DNA from: Methanobacteriota archaeon
GTDB lineage: Archaea > Thermoplasmatota > Thermoplasmata > RBG-16-68-12
Reading direction: 5' to 3'
DNA length: 5,102 nt
Assembly (NCBI GenBank): GCA_005878415.1
Contig: VBMM01000186.1
Span: forward strand, 1 to 5,102
Part shown: in pieces, positions 1 through 5,102 of the stretch
Layout: each line of letters begins with the position of its first letter
How positions within the stretch are numbered: the first letter of the stretch is position 1
Made by a program: the position numbers and the translations under genes
The notes under the pieces: model-generated
Told to the model about the DNA's origin: nothing
Database searches by the model: none
The model's input: the letters and a program-made list of their open reading frames with translations, nothing else

Positions 1-1
1 G

Positions 2-1132
2 AAGGCCCCCGCGGACGCTCGCGTCGACCGCGTGCCCGCCATCATGCCGGGGATGTGGGACTGCCATGGCCATCTGATGGGGATCCGATCCGCGAACGTC
101 GAGGAGACCGCGAAGACGTCGCTGCCGGTCATGGCGGCGAGGGCCGTGAACAACGCGGAGACCGGGCTGATGGCCGGCTTCACGAGCGTCCGCGATCTCG
201 TCGGCCTGGGCGTGCACCTCGCGCGCGTGGTCGACGAGGGGACGATCCCCGGCCCGCACATCTACGGTGGCGGGGCGATGCTCAGCCCGACCGCGGGCCA
301 CGGCGACCTGCACATGTTCCCGACGTCGTACATCCATGCGCTCGGCGCATCGGGGCACTACTTCCAGATCTGCGACGGCGTCGACGAGTGCCTGCGGGGC
401 GTGCGCAACCAGCTCCGTCTCGGCGCGAGGGTGATCAAGCTGTGCGCGTCCGGCGGGGTGATGAGCGAGGTGGACCACCCGGAGCACCAACAGTTCTCGG
501 ATGACGAACTGCGGGCGATTGTTGGGGAAGCGTCACGGGCGGAGCGCGCCGTCGCGGCGCACTGCCACGGCAAGCCGGGCATCATGGCCGCGTTGAAGGC
601 GGGGTGCCGCACGATCGAGCACGGGTCGTTCCTCGACGACGAGGCGGCGGACCTCCTGCGCGAGAAGGACGCGGTCCTCGTCCCGACGCGGTACATCATC
701 GAGCGCCTGATCAAAGAGGGGCCGAAGTTCGGCGTGCCGGACTACGCGTACCGCAAGGTCGTCGCGTTCGGGGATCAGCACAAGCGCTCGCTGCAACTCG
801 CCGTGCGGAAGGGCGTGCGGATCGCCCTCGGGACGGATATCTGGACCACCGGCGCGGACACGATTTGTCCGTGGGGACAGAACGCCCGCGAGCTCCTGCA
901 TCTCATCGAGGCGGGGATGAAACCGCTGCAGGCGATCGAGGCCGCGACCGCGAACGGGCCGCTGACGTTGGGGCCGCAGGCGCCGAAGTCGGGTCAGCTC
1001 AAGACGGGATACGACGCGGACGTCCTCGCGGTCCGGAAGGACCCGCTCGCGGATCCCGCGATCCTGACGTCGCCCGATGCGATCGTGCGGGTGTGGAAGT
1101 CCGGCCGGCTCGTCAAGAGCCTTTCCGCATAA
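2..1132 (+). CDS. Metal-dependent amidohydrolase, imidazolonepropionase / Xaa-Pro dipeptidase-like (5' partial)
   Basis: This is a hydrolase of the amidohydrolase superfamily (TIM barrel with a metal centre). It probably cleaves an amide, peptide or cyclic-amide bond in the cytoplasm; no signal peptide is visible, but the N-terminus is missing. Numbering from the in-frame GTG at 32, the metal-site motifs appear in order: the strand-1 HxH (H12, H14, in DCHGH), a candidate carboxylated lysine K136 (VIKLCASGG), H177 or H179 (AAHCHG), H197 (IEHGS) and D269 (LGTDIW). The C-terminus (SGQLKTGYDADVLAV, then RVWKSGRLVK) is the usual return to the small beta-sandwich. The frame is open to the window edge, and the codons before GTG read ADARVDRVPAIMPG, typical of the linker before strand 1. 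The true start therefore lies outside, and I estimate a few tens of residues are missing. Its last 20 bp overlap the end of the convergent glycosidase gene. The family is secure; the substrate (prolyl dipeptide, imidazolone-like ring or other) cannot be read from sequence. Confidence 0.9.
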   Translation, partial: KAPADARVDRVPAIMPGMWDCHGHLMGIRSANVEETAKTSLPVMAARAVNNAETGLMAGFTSVRDLVGLGVHLARVVDEGTIPGPHIYGGGAMLSPTAGHGDLHMFPTSYIHALGASGHYFQICDGVDECLRGVRNQLRLGARVIKLCASGGVMSEVDHPEHQQFSDDELRAIVGEASRAERAVAAHCHGKPGIMAALKAGCRTIEHGSFLDDEAADLLREKDAVLVPTRYIIERLIKEGPKFGVPDYAYRKVVAFGDQHKRSLQLAVRKGVRIALGTDIWTTGADTICPWGQNARELLHLIEAGMKPLQAIEAATANGPLTLGPQAPKSGQLKTGYDADVLAVRKDPLADPAILTSPDAIVRVWKSGRLVKSLSA

Positions 1133-3005
1133 GGCCGCGGGTGTCTGCGAGTTTCTCCAGGGGACGCGCGCCCGCACGCCGCCGCGCGGACCGGAAGATG
1201 CAGGCCGGGGCTGGCAGCGCGATTGCGGCGCCGAGGGCGAACAGCCCCGCGCGGTTCGGGACGAATGTCGCCGCCTGAGCGGCCTTGGCCGACACGTGTA
1301 CCACGACGGTGACGTTGCCCTTCTGTCCTGCCGTGTCCGTGACGGTCAGGGTGACGGGGACGTCTCCCGGACTGCCGAAGACGCGCTCGGCCGTCATCCC
1401 GTACGAGGCCCCCTTGCCCCCGAACGACCAGGTGTAGTTCACGATCCCGAAATCGTCGGAGGCGATCGACGCGTTGAAGGTGACGCGCTGCGACTTGACC
1501 GGTGCGACCGGCGAGAACGTGAACGCCGCGACGGGCACGCGGTCCTGCGGCGGGGGCGGTGCCGCCGGATAGTCGGGGAGCGTGCCGTTGTATGGATAGT
1601 CGGCGTACGGCCCCTTGCCGTTGTCCGAGAGGAGCATCGTGCAGAGCGCCGGCCATCCGGCCGCGCGGGTCCGCTCGGTGAACCAGGGCCAGTAGCCGTA
1701 CCCGTAGGGGTTCGGGCCCGTATCCAGGTTGTAGCCGACCTCCGATTCGTAATGCGGGATCGCGGACGCCTCGTGCCACGCGGTCTCCCAGTCCACGAGG
1801 TACTGATCCTCCGCGGTGCCGTACGTGTGGTGCTGGGACACCTCGAGGCCCGGGATGTCGCTCCAGAAGACGTGGTACTGCCATCCGAACCCCGGGACGC
1901 CGGGGAAGAGCGTCCAGCCGCCGATGCCGAGGGTGAGGAGATGGTTCGGGCTGTATGCTTTGACATCCGCGAGGTAGCGGGAGGCCCACGCGCGGAAGCC
2001 TCCGATCCCGCCGACGCTCGCCCAATACGCGTCGTTGTTCACGTCGGGCTCGTTCCAGAGGTCCCACATCGCGATCCGCGGGTTGTCGTCGTACCGCGCG
2101 ACGATCGCGCGTACGAGCTCGAGGTGGTGCGCGTACAGCGTCGAGCTGACGTTGTACAGAGCGTTCTCGCGGGTCGGCCCTTGGTGGCCCAGGACCGGGA
2201 CGAGGTAGATTCCCGCGCGGTCCGCCCAGTACACGAGGCGGTCGAAGATCCCCCAGAACGCCGATGCGTTCGCCTTCCATGCGGCCCACGCCTTGTCGAC
2301 GCCGAAGCCCTCGTCGATGATCCAGATTCGGAGAAGGTTCGGCCGCGGGCTCGAGGGCTCGCTTGAGACGTTCTGGTAGTGCAGGACGTGGCGGAAGAAT
2401 TCCCGCCATAAGTCGTCGGCCGACGAGACGTTCGCGAGCGTCCCGTTACGGTCGGAAGGGAACAGGTGGTTCCATCCCCAGTACCGGGCGGGATTGTCCC
2501 AGCCGTACAGCCCCGACGCGATCAGGGCAAACGGGAACGATGTCTGCTCGTTCATCCCGAAGAACTGGATCGGGCTGCCGTTCATCATGAGGCGCGCGCC
2601 CTCGGCGTAGACGAAGCCGGGCGGACCGACCCGCTGCGGGACGTGCGGAGGCACAGTCGTGACCGGAGATGTCACGAGACCGATCCGGGTCTGGACGGTC
2701 GAGTCATCGGACACGGGCACATGAAGGAACCAGTAGTCCAAGTTCCAGACCGGCGTCGTGTTCGCGACCGAGACGCCATCGATGAGGAGTTCGATGGTAT
2801 CATTCAGCGTGAGCGCGACGCCAAGGACGCTCGCTTCGGCCGTCCCGGTCCGCACGACCCGCAGGATCAGGTCCAGCGACTCCGCGCCGGGCGAGGCCGA
2901 ATCCGTCGCCCGGGGTGCCGGGCCCGGCCCGACGAACGGGAGCGCCAGGAGGACGAGGATCACCGCCACGAGGATCGTGCGGCGGAAGACTCGGTGATGC
3001 CGCAT
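1113..3005 (-). CDS. Secreted, membrane-anchored GH5-like glycoside hydrolase (cellulase/mannanase-like) with PKD domain
   Basis: This is a 630-residue surface enzyme that probably hydrolyses beta-linked polysaccharide outside the cell. Residues 1-33 look like a signal peptide: basic MRHHRVFRR, then a hydrophobic core at 10-25. Residues 35-125 form an unassigned, probably beta-rich segment. The clan GH-A-type catalytic domain spans about 130-475. It opens with FVYAEGARLMMNG and carries LRIW (R226), the acid/base E319 in WDLWNEPD, HTY (H393, Y395) and the likely nucleophile E422 in HYESEVG. A proline-rich linker leads to a PKD domain (about 491-571; NYTWSFGG around W526). A hydrophobic helix (586-604) with an RSARRR stop-transfer cluster anchors the C-terminus, leaving a short cytoplasmic tail. 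There are eleven N-x-S/T sequons. An in-frame ATG at 3068 was not used because it lies in a TATA-like box; GTG codons at 3038 and 3032 remain alternatives. The GH5 subfamily and substrate are uncertain; GH-A membership is well supported by motifs. Confidence 0.85.
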   Translation of the reverse strand: MRHHRVFRRTILVAVILVLLALPFVGPGPAPRATDSASPGAESLDLILRVVRTGTAEASVLGVALTLNDTIELLIDGVSVANTTPVWNLDYWFLHVPVSDDSTVQTRIGLVTSPVTTVPPHVPQRVGPPGFVYAEGARLMMNGSPIQFFGMNEQTSFPFALIASGLYGWDNPARYWGWNHLFPSDRNGTLANVSSADDLWREFFRHVLHYQNVSSEPSSPRPNLLRIWIIDEGFGVDKAWAAWKANASAFWGIFDRLVYWADRAGIYLVPVLGHQGPTRENALYNVSSTLYAHHLELVRAIVARYDDNPRIAMWDLWNEPDVNNDAYWASVGGIGGFRAWASRYLADVKAYSPNHLLTLGIGGWTLFPGVPGFGWQYHVFWSDIPGLEVSQHHTYGTAEDQYLVDWETAWHEASAIPHYESEVGYNLDTGPNPYGYGYWPWFTERTRAAGWPALCTMLLSDNGKGPYADYPYNGTLPDYPAAPPPPQDRVPVAAFTFSPVAPVKSQRVTFNASIASDDFGIVNYTWSFGGKGASYGMTAERVFGSPGDVPVTLTVTDTAGQKGNVTVVVHVSAKAAQAATFVPNRAGLFALGAAIALPAPACIFRSARRRAGARPLEKLADTRGLMRKGS

Positions 3006-3064
3006 CGCCTCTGAGGCAGCCCATGGAATCACGGTCACGGCCGGGCCGCGGGTTTCCCCGCCGC

Positions 3065-3072
3065 CCATATAG
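3065..3072 (-). promoter_or_regulatory. TATA-like box for the glycosidase gene
   Basis: Read on the minus strand this is CTATATGG, the most AT-rich element between the cyclophilin stop and the glycosidase start. With the usual archaeal distance of about 26 bp from box centre to start site, transcription would begin near 3043. That gives a leader of about 38 nt before the ATG at 3005, or nearly leaderless translation from the GTG at 3038. The upstream ATG at 3068 falls inside the box and would not be transcribed. The match to a TTTATATA-type consensus is only moderate, so this is a plausible promoter rather than a certain one. Confidence 0.45.
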
Positions 3073-3085
3073 GTGTTCGGAACAC
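3073..3085. promoter_or_regulatory. 13-nt palindrome, candidate operator abutting the TATA-like box
   Basis: GTGTTC-G-GAACAC is a perfect inverted repeat with 6-bp arms and a one-base centre. It ends exactly where the TATA-like box of the glycosidase gene begins, in the position of the TFB recognition element. A dimeric regulator bound here would be expected to block or direct TBP/TFB assembly. The symmetry and position are visible; the function is inferred, and no regulator is encoded in the window. Confidence 0.4.
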
Positions 3086-3088
3086 ACC

Positions 3089-3106
3089 TGACGTCAGATG
3101 AATTCA
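3089..3106. repeat. Two helically phased TGA-NN-TCA palindromes
   Basis: TGACGTCA (3089-3096) and TGAATTCA (3099-3106) are both perfect 8-bp palindromes sharing the pattern TGA-NN-TCA. Their centres are 10 bp apart, about one helical turn, and they lie just upstream of the 13-nt palindrome and TATA-like box of the glycosidase gene. Such an arrangement would suit two dimers on one face of the DNA. It could also be chance, since each site is short and the shared pattern is degenerate in the middle. Confidence 0.35.
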
Positions 3107-3146
3107 GGCCGGGACAGCCTCCGATCGCACCCGAAGAGTCCCGCTC

Positions 3147-3605
3147 TCACGGCAGGACGCTCGCCTTCCGGATTGTGACCGCCGTCTTCGGCCGGTCCGC
3201 GTGGTCCGTGGGCGTGCGGCTGATCGCATCGACGACCTCCATCCCCGCCACGACGCGACCGAACGCGGGATGCTTCGGGTCCAGCCGCGCGTTGTCGACG
3301 ACGTTGATGAAGAACTGGCTTCCCCCGGTGTTCGGGCCCGCGTTCGCCATGGAGATCGTTCCTCGCGCGTTCCGGTTGTCCGAGGGGAGCTCGTCCTTGA
3401 TCGCGTAGCCGGGGCCGCCGTGTCCGGTGCCCTCGGGGTCGCCGCCCTGGATCATGAAGCCCGCGATGACGCGGTGGAAGATCGTGCCGTCGTAGAAGTG
3501 CGTCTCGACGAGCTTGCGGAAGTTCGCAGTCGTAATGGGCATCCGGTCGCCGAAGAGCTCGAGCTTCACGTCGCCCATCGTCGTCTGCAAGAGGACGTTC
3601 GTCAT
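3147..3605 (-). CDS. Cyclophilin-type peptidyl-prolyl cis-trans isomerase
   Basis: This is a single-domain, 152-residue PPIase that catalyses cis-trans isomerisation of Xaa-Pro bonds during protein folding. It is probably cytoplasmic, because no signal peptide or membrane segment is present. The family signature is complete: FHRVIAGFMIQGGDP supplies catalytic R45 plus F50, M51 and Q53, and MANAGPNTGGSQFF supplies the hydrophobic pocket (F98/F99). LDPKHPAFGRV follows, with H112 at the position of His126 of human CypA. The position equivalent to Trp121 of CypA, a major cyclosporin contact, is R107 here, so weak cyclosporin binding is expected. The start MTNVLLQTT was chosen over an in-frame ATG at 3644 for two reasons. 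Conserved sequence begins only after it, and a TATA-like box lies between the two, placing the transcription start on or next to the ATG at 3605. The gene precedes the glycosidase on the same strand with a 141-bp gap, probably as a separate transcript. Confidence 0.95.
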   Translation of the reverse strand: MTNVLLQTTMGDVKLELFGDRMPITTANFRKLVETHFYDGTIFHRVIAGFMIQGGDPEGTGHGGPGYAIKDELPSDNRNARGTISMANAGPNTGGSQFFINVVDNARLDPKHPAFGRVVAGMEVVDAISRTPTDHADRPKTAVTIRKASVLP

Positions 3606-3626
3606 GCGGCAGCCATCCGCGGCCCG

Positions 3627-3635
3627 TATGTAAAA
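3627..3635 (-). promoter_or_regulatory. TATA-like box for the cyclophilin gene (leaderless promoter)
   Basis: On the minus strand this reads TTTTACATA, an AT-rich island in very GC-rich DNA. Its centre (3631) is 26 bp upstream of the ATG at 3605, the typical archaeal distance from TATA box to transcription start. The message would therefore begin at or within a base or two of the start codon. This element decides the start of the cyclophilin gene and is the best promoter evidence in the window. Confidence 0.65.
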
Positions 3636-3670
3636 CCTGCTCACCGAATGCCCGCGTCGGACGGACCGAA

Positions 3671-3679
3671 TCGTTATCC
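3671..3679 (+). promoter_or_regulatory. Weak TATA-like element before the methyltransferase gene
   Basis: TCGTTATCC is the only somewhat AT-rich stretch at a usable distance upstream of the methyltransferase ATG at 3710. From its centre, transcription would begin near 3701 and give a leader of about nine bases. Two G/C positions break the consensus, and I give it low confidence. The 104-bp gap to the divergent cyclophilin gene must hold both promoters, so some element is expected here. Confidence 0.25.
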
Positions 3680-3709
3680 ACCCGGAACCGTTGCCGCCAC
3701 CGGCGGACG

Positions 3710-4516
3710 ATGACGTCGGACCCCTTCGAGGCCTTCAAGATGGCGCAGCGCGAGGCATGGAAGTCGTTCGCGCCGCTCGCCCAGATCACGACGCCGACCG
3801 CCGCGAAGCTCGTGCACTTTGCCGGCGTCCGTCCGGGGCAGAGAGTGCTCGACGTGGGGTGCGGTACCGGCGTCGTCGCGATCACCGCGCGGCGGGCGGG
3901 GGCGGTCGTCACGGGCCTCGACCTCACGCCGGAACTCCTTGCGGTCGCGAAGGAGAACGCGGCGATCGCGGAGGTGGACGACATCGCGTGGAAGAAGGGC
4001 GACGTGGAGAGCCTGCCCTTCCGGGACGGCGAGTTCGACGTCGTGCTGAGCCAGTTCGCGCATATGTTCGCCCCTCGTCCCGAGATCGCGATCAAGGAAA
4101 TGCTCCGCGTGCTGAAGCGGGGAGGCACGATCGCGTTCCACACGTGGCCCCCGGAGTTGATGTTCGGCCGGATGTTCGCCCTTGTCGCGCAATACATGCC
4201 TCCGCCGCCGGACCCGAAGCCCGCGCCCCCGGGCCAGTGGGGCGATCCTAACGTCGTCCTCCAGAGGCTCGGGAACTTCGTCCGCGACGTGACCTTCGAT
4301 CGCGGCGTGCAGACCGCGCCCGCCCTGAGCCCGCAGCACTACCGGCGGATGATGGAGCAGAGCGGCGGACCGATCGTTCGGCTTCTGCAGTCGCTGAAAG
4401 ACGACCCGGCGCGCATGGCCGAGTTCCGTCGCGCGTACGAAGGGATCGTCGCTCAATACTTCGACCGCAACGTCGTGCATCAGGATTTCTTAATGACGCG
4501 CGCAATCAAGGCCTAG
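3710..4516 (+). CDS. Class I SAM-dependent methyltransferase (Methyltransf_11 / UbiE-like)
   Basis: This 268-residue soluble protein transfers a methyl group from S-adenosylmethionine to an unknown acceptor. The Rossmann-fold motifs are intact. Motif I is VLDVGCGTG (46-54); D71 in TGLDLTP is the acidic residue expected to hold the ribose; GDVESLPF (97-104) lines the adenine pocket; FDVVLSQFAHMF (109-120) is motif IV/V; and EMLRVLKRGGTIAFHTW (130-146) is the post-motif helix and strand. The region after about 150 is not the standard fold. It has a proline-rich loop (MPPPPDPKPAPPGQWGDP) and a helical C-terminus that probably forms the substrate lid. The overall pattern resembles UbiE/Coq5-type or small-molecule methyltransferases, but the acceptor cannot be assigned. 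The ATG at 3710 has no clear ribosome binding site; the next in-frame ATG is codon 11. The stop TAG overlaps the stop of the convergent membrane-protein gene. Confidence 0.9.
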   Translation: MTSDPFEAFKMAQREAWKSFAPLAQITTPTAAKLVHFAGVRPGQRVLDVGCGTGVVAITARRAGAVVTGLDLTPELLAVAKENAAIAEVDDIAWKKGDVESLPFRDGEFDVVLSQFAHMFAPRPEIAIKEMLRVLKRGGTIAFHTWPPELMFGRMFALVAQYMPPPPDPKPAPPGQWGDPNVVLQRLGNFVRDVTFDRGVQTAPALSPQHYRRMMEQSGGPIVRLLQSLKDDPARMAEFRRAYEGIVAQYFDRNVVHQDFLMTRAIKA

Positions 4517-5102
4517 CGCGGATCGTCCATGCCGGGAGGCTGGCCCGCGCGGGTTCGCTTCCGCCGTAACCACGTCGGGATGCCTCCATGGCCGAACCAC
4601 CCGTACAGTCCGACCGGGAGGATGCTCAGTAGGAAGACAAGGTACACCCACGCGGACGGGCCGCTCCAATCGACCGCGCCCGAATAGCGTCCGAGAGCGG
4701 CGAGTTCCAAGATCGCGAACGCCGTGTAACCGCCGCCCAGCGGCCGGATCCGGAGGAAGTCGTTCTCCCGGACTCCGTGGAAGGCAGCGAAGCCAATGCC
4801 CACGAACCAGGCCCCGACCGCCCGCCCCGTCAAGGCCGTCAAGGGCCACGGCCATACCGACCCGACGGCGGTCGGAGCGGCGAGGAGGCCCACCCCGAAC
4901 GCGAGCATCGCGCCGCCCTGGGCGAGGACCGCGATCCGCATCCACGTCGGCGGGGAGGGCCCGGCCGGCGGATCGCCTCCCGGCGCGCGGAGCTGCCGCC
5001 ATCCGACGAGCAGCATCGCGACCGGCACGCCGGTGTAGATCGCGAGCCAGAACCACGCCGCCCCCTGCGCGCTCGGCACCGGGCTGGAGAAGTGGAAGCG
5101 GT
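4513..5102 (-). CDS. Multi-pass membrane protein of unknown function (5' partial)
   Basis: I cannot name this protein. At least five hydrophobic segments are visible, numbered from the in-frame GTG at 5079: about 8-26, 48-68, 86-103, 114-130 and 143-162. A strongly basic tail follows (LRRKRTRAG), which would favour a cytoplasmic C-terminus. Notable conserved-looking features are WPWPLTALTGRAVGAWF before the third segment, H101 and a charged RENDF loop after it. This kind of PLT-R-GAWF segment occurs, as I recall, in uncharacterised actinobacterial and related membrane proteins, but I cannot verify that. The frame stays open to the window edge, with RFHFSSPV encoded before the GTG, so the gene probably starts outside and 195 residues are visible here. 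No transporter, sensor or enzyme motif is recognisable. It ends inside the last codons of the convergent methyltransferase gene. That it is a real gene is supported by the coherent run of transmembrane segments in one frame. Confidence 0.75.
   Translation of the reverse strand, partial: RFHFSSPVPSAQGAAWFWLAIYTGVPVAMLLVGWRQLRAPGGDPPAGPSPPTWMRIAVLAQGGAMLAFGVGLLAAPTAVGSVWPWPLTALTGRAVGAWFVGIGFAAFHGVRENDFLRIRPLGGGYTAFAILELAALGRYSGAVDWSGPSAWVYLVFLLSILPVGLYGWFGHGGIPTWLRRKRTRAGQPPGMDDPR

Noticed and set aside
32..34. GTG at 32 as the true start of the amidohydrolase.
   Set aside because: The frame is open to the window edge, the preceding codons look like normal family sequence, and starting here would remove the N-terminal beta-sandwich strands expected in the family.
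994..2409. Long open frames over the glycosidase gene, including a 471-codon one on the minus strand and a 429-codon one on the plus strand (1077-2366).
   Set aside because: They are shadows of a GC-rich gene: their products are dominated by Arg, Gly, Ala and Pro with no domain motifs, while the chosen frame has catalytic motifs, a signal peptide and a PKD domain.
3006..3068. Longer glycosidase start at the ATG at 3068 (21 extra residues).
   Set aside because: The ATG is part of the TATA-like box, and the extension would put a Gly/Pro/Ala-rich stretch ahead of a well-formed signal peptide. The call depends on a moderate promoter match, so it is not absolute.
3110..3143. Inverted repeat CGGGAC...GTCCCG after the cyclophilin stop as a terminator.
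   Set aside because: The arms are 6 bp with a 22-nt loop and no following T-run on the minus strand; it is too weak in GC-rich DNA.
3606..3644. Longer cyclophilin start at the ATG at 3644 (13 extra residues).
   Set aside because: The TATA-like box at 3627-3635 lies inside this extension, and the conserved family sequence begins only after the ATG at 3605.
3694..3706. Small hairpin CCGCC-ACC-GGCGG just before the methyltransferase ATG as a translational control element.
   Set aside because: Short GC arms are common at this composition, and much of it may lie upstream of the transcription start.
3711..3717. Repeat of TGACGTC at the methyltransferase start, as in the palindrome at 3089.
   Set aside because: Here the palindrome is not completed (TGACGTCG), it lies inside the coding sequence, and GACGTC-like strings occur elsewhere in the window by composition.
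3094..4197. A 367-codon minus-strand frame covering the cyclophilin and half of the methyltransferase.
   Set aside because: It reads across two genes with clear family motifs in other frames, and its own product is low-complexity with no recognisable domain.
5077..5079. GTG at 5079 as the true start of the membrane protein.
   Set aside because: The frame remains open to the window edge and no ribosome binding site or TATA-like box is visible in the few bases beyond; a 5'-truncated gene is more likely, though not proven.

Overview
This is a GC-rich 5.1 kb window with five protein-coding genes and almost no spare DNA. It is most likely from an archaeon, with Thermoplasmatota-like lineages the best guess. 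The evidence is indirect. TATA-like boxes sit at archaeal promoter distances, and one of them places the transcription start on the ATG (a leaderless message). No gene has a convincing Shine-Dalgarno site at a normal spacing. One gene encodes a secreted PKD-containing surface glycosidase with many N-glycosylation sequons and a C-terminal membrane anchor. There is no rRNA or other phylogenetic marker, so the assignment is inference.

Layout, left to right: (1) 2-1132 (+), a metal-dependent amidohydrolase of the imidazolonepropionase/Xaa-Pro-dipeptidase-like group, cut at its 5' end by the window edge. (2) 1113-3005 (-), a membrane-anchored extracellular GH5-like glycoside hydrolase with a PKD domain, overlapping the 3' end of gene 1 by 20 bp. 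(3) 3147-3605 (-), a small cyclophilin-type peptidyl-prolyl isomerase. (4) 3710-4516 (+), a class I SAM-dependent methyltransferase transcribed divergently from gene 3. (5) 4513-5102 (-), a multi-pass membrane protein of unknown function, cut at its 5' end; its stop codon and that of gene 4 share the palindrome CTAG.

The control regions are short: about 141 bp in front of gene 2 and 104 bp between genes 3 and 4. The first holds a TATA-like box directly abutted by a 13-nt palindrome, followed by two TGA-NN-TCA palindromes one helical turn apart. The second holds a clear TATA-like box for the cyclophilin that resolves its start codon. There is no gene-free stretch longer than 300 bp, and I saw no RNA gene, CRISPR array, insertion sequence or long repeat.

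The genes do not form an obvious pathway. The glycosidase suggests use of external polysaccharide, and the amidohydrolase may act on peptides or cyclic amides, but neighbouring genes do not link them. I found no clear new multi-gene system. The most distinctive features are the palindrome cluster before the glycosidase, the tightly overlapped convergent gene ends, and the unassigned membrane protein.
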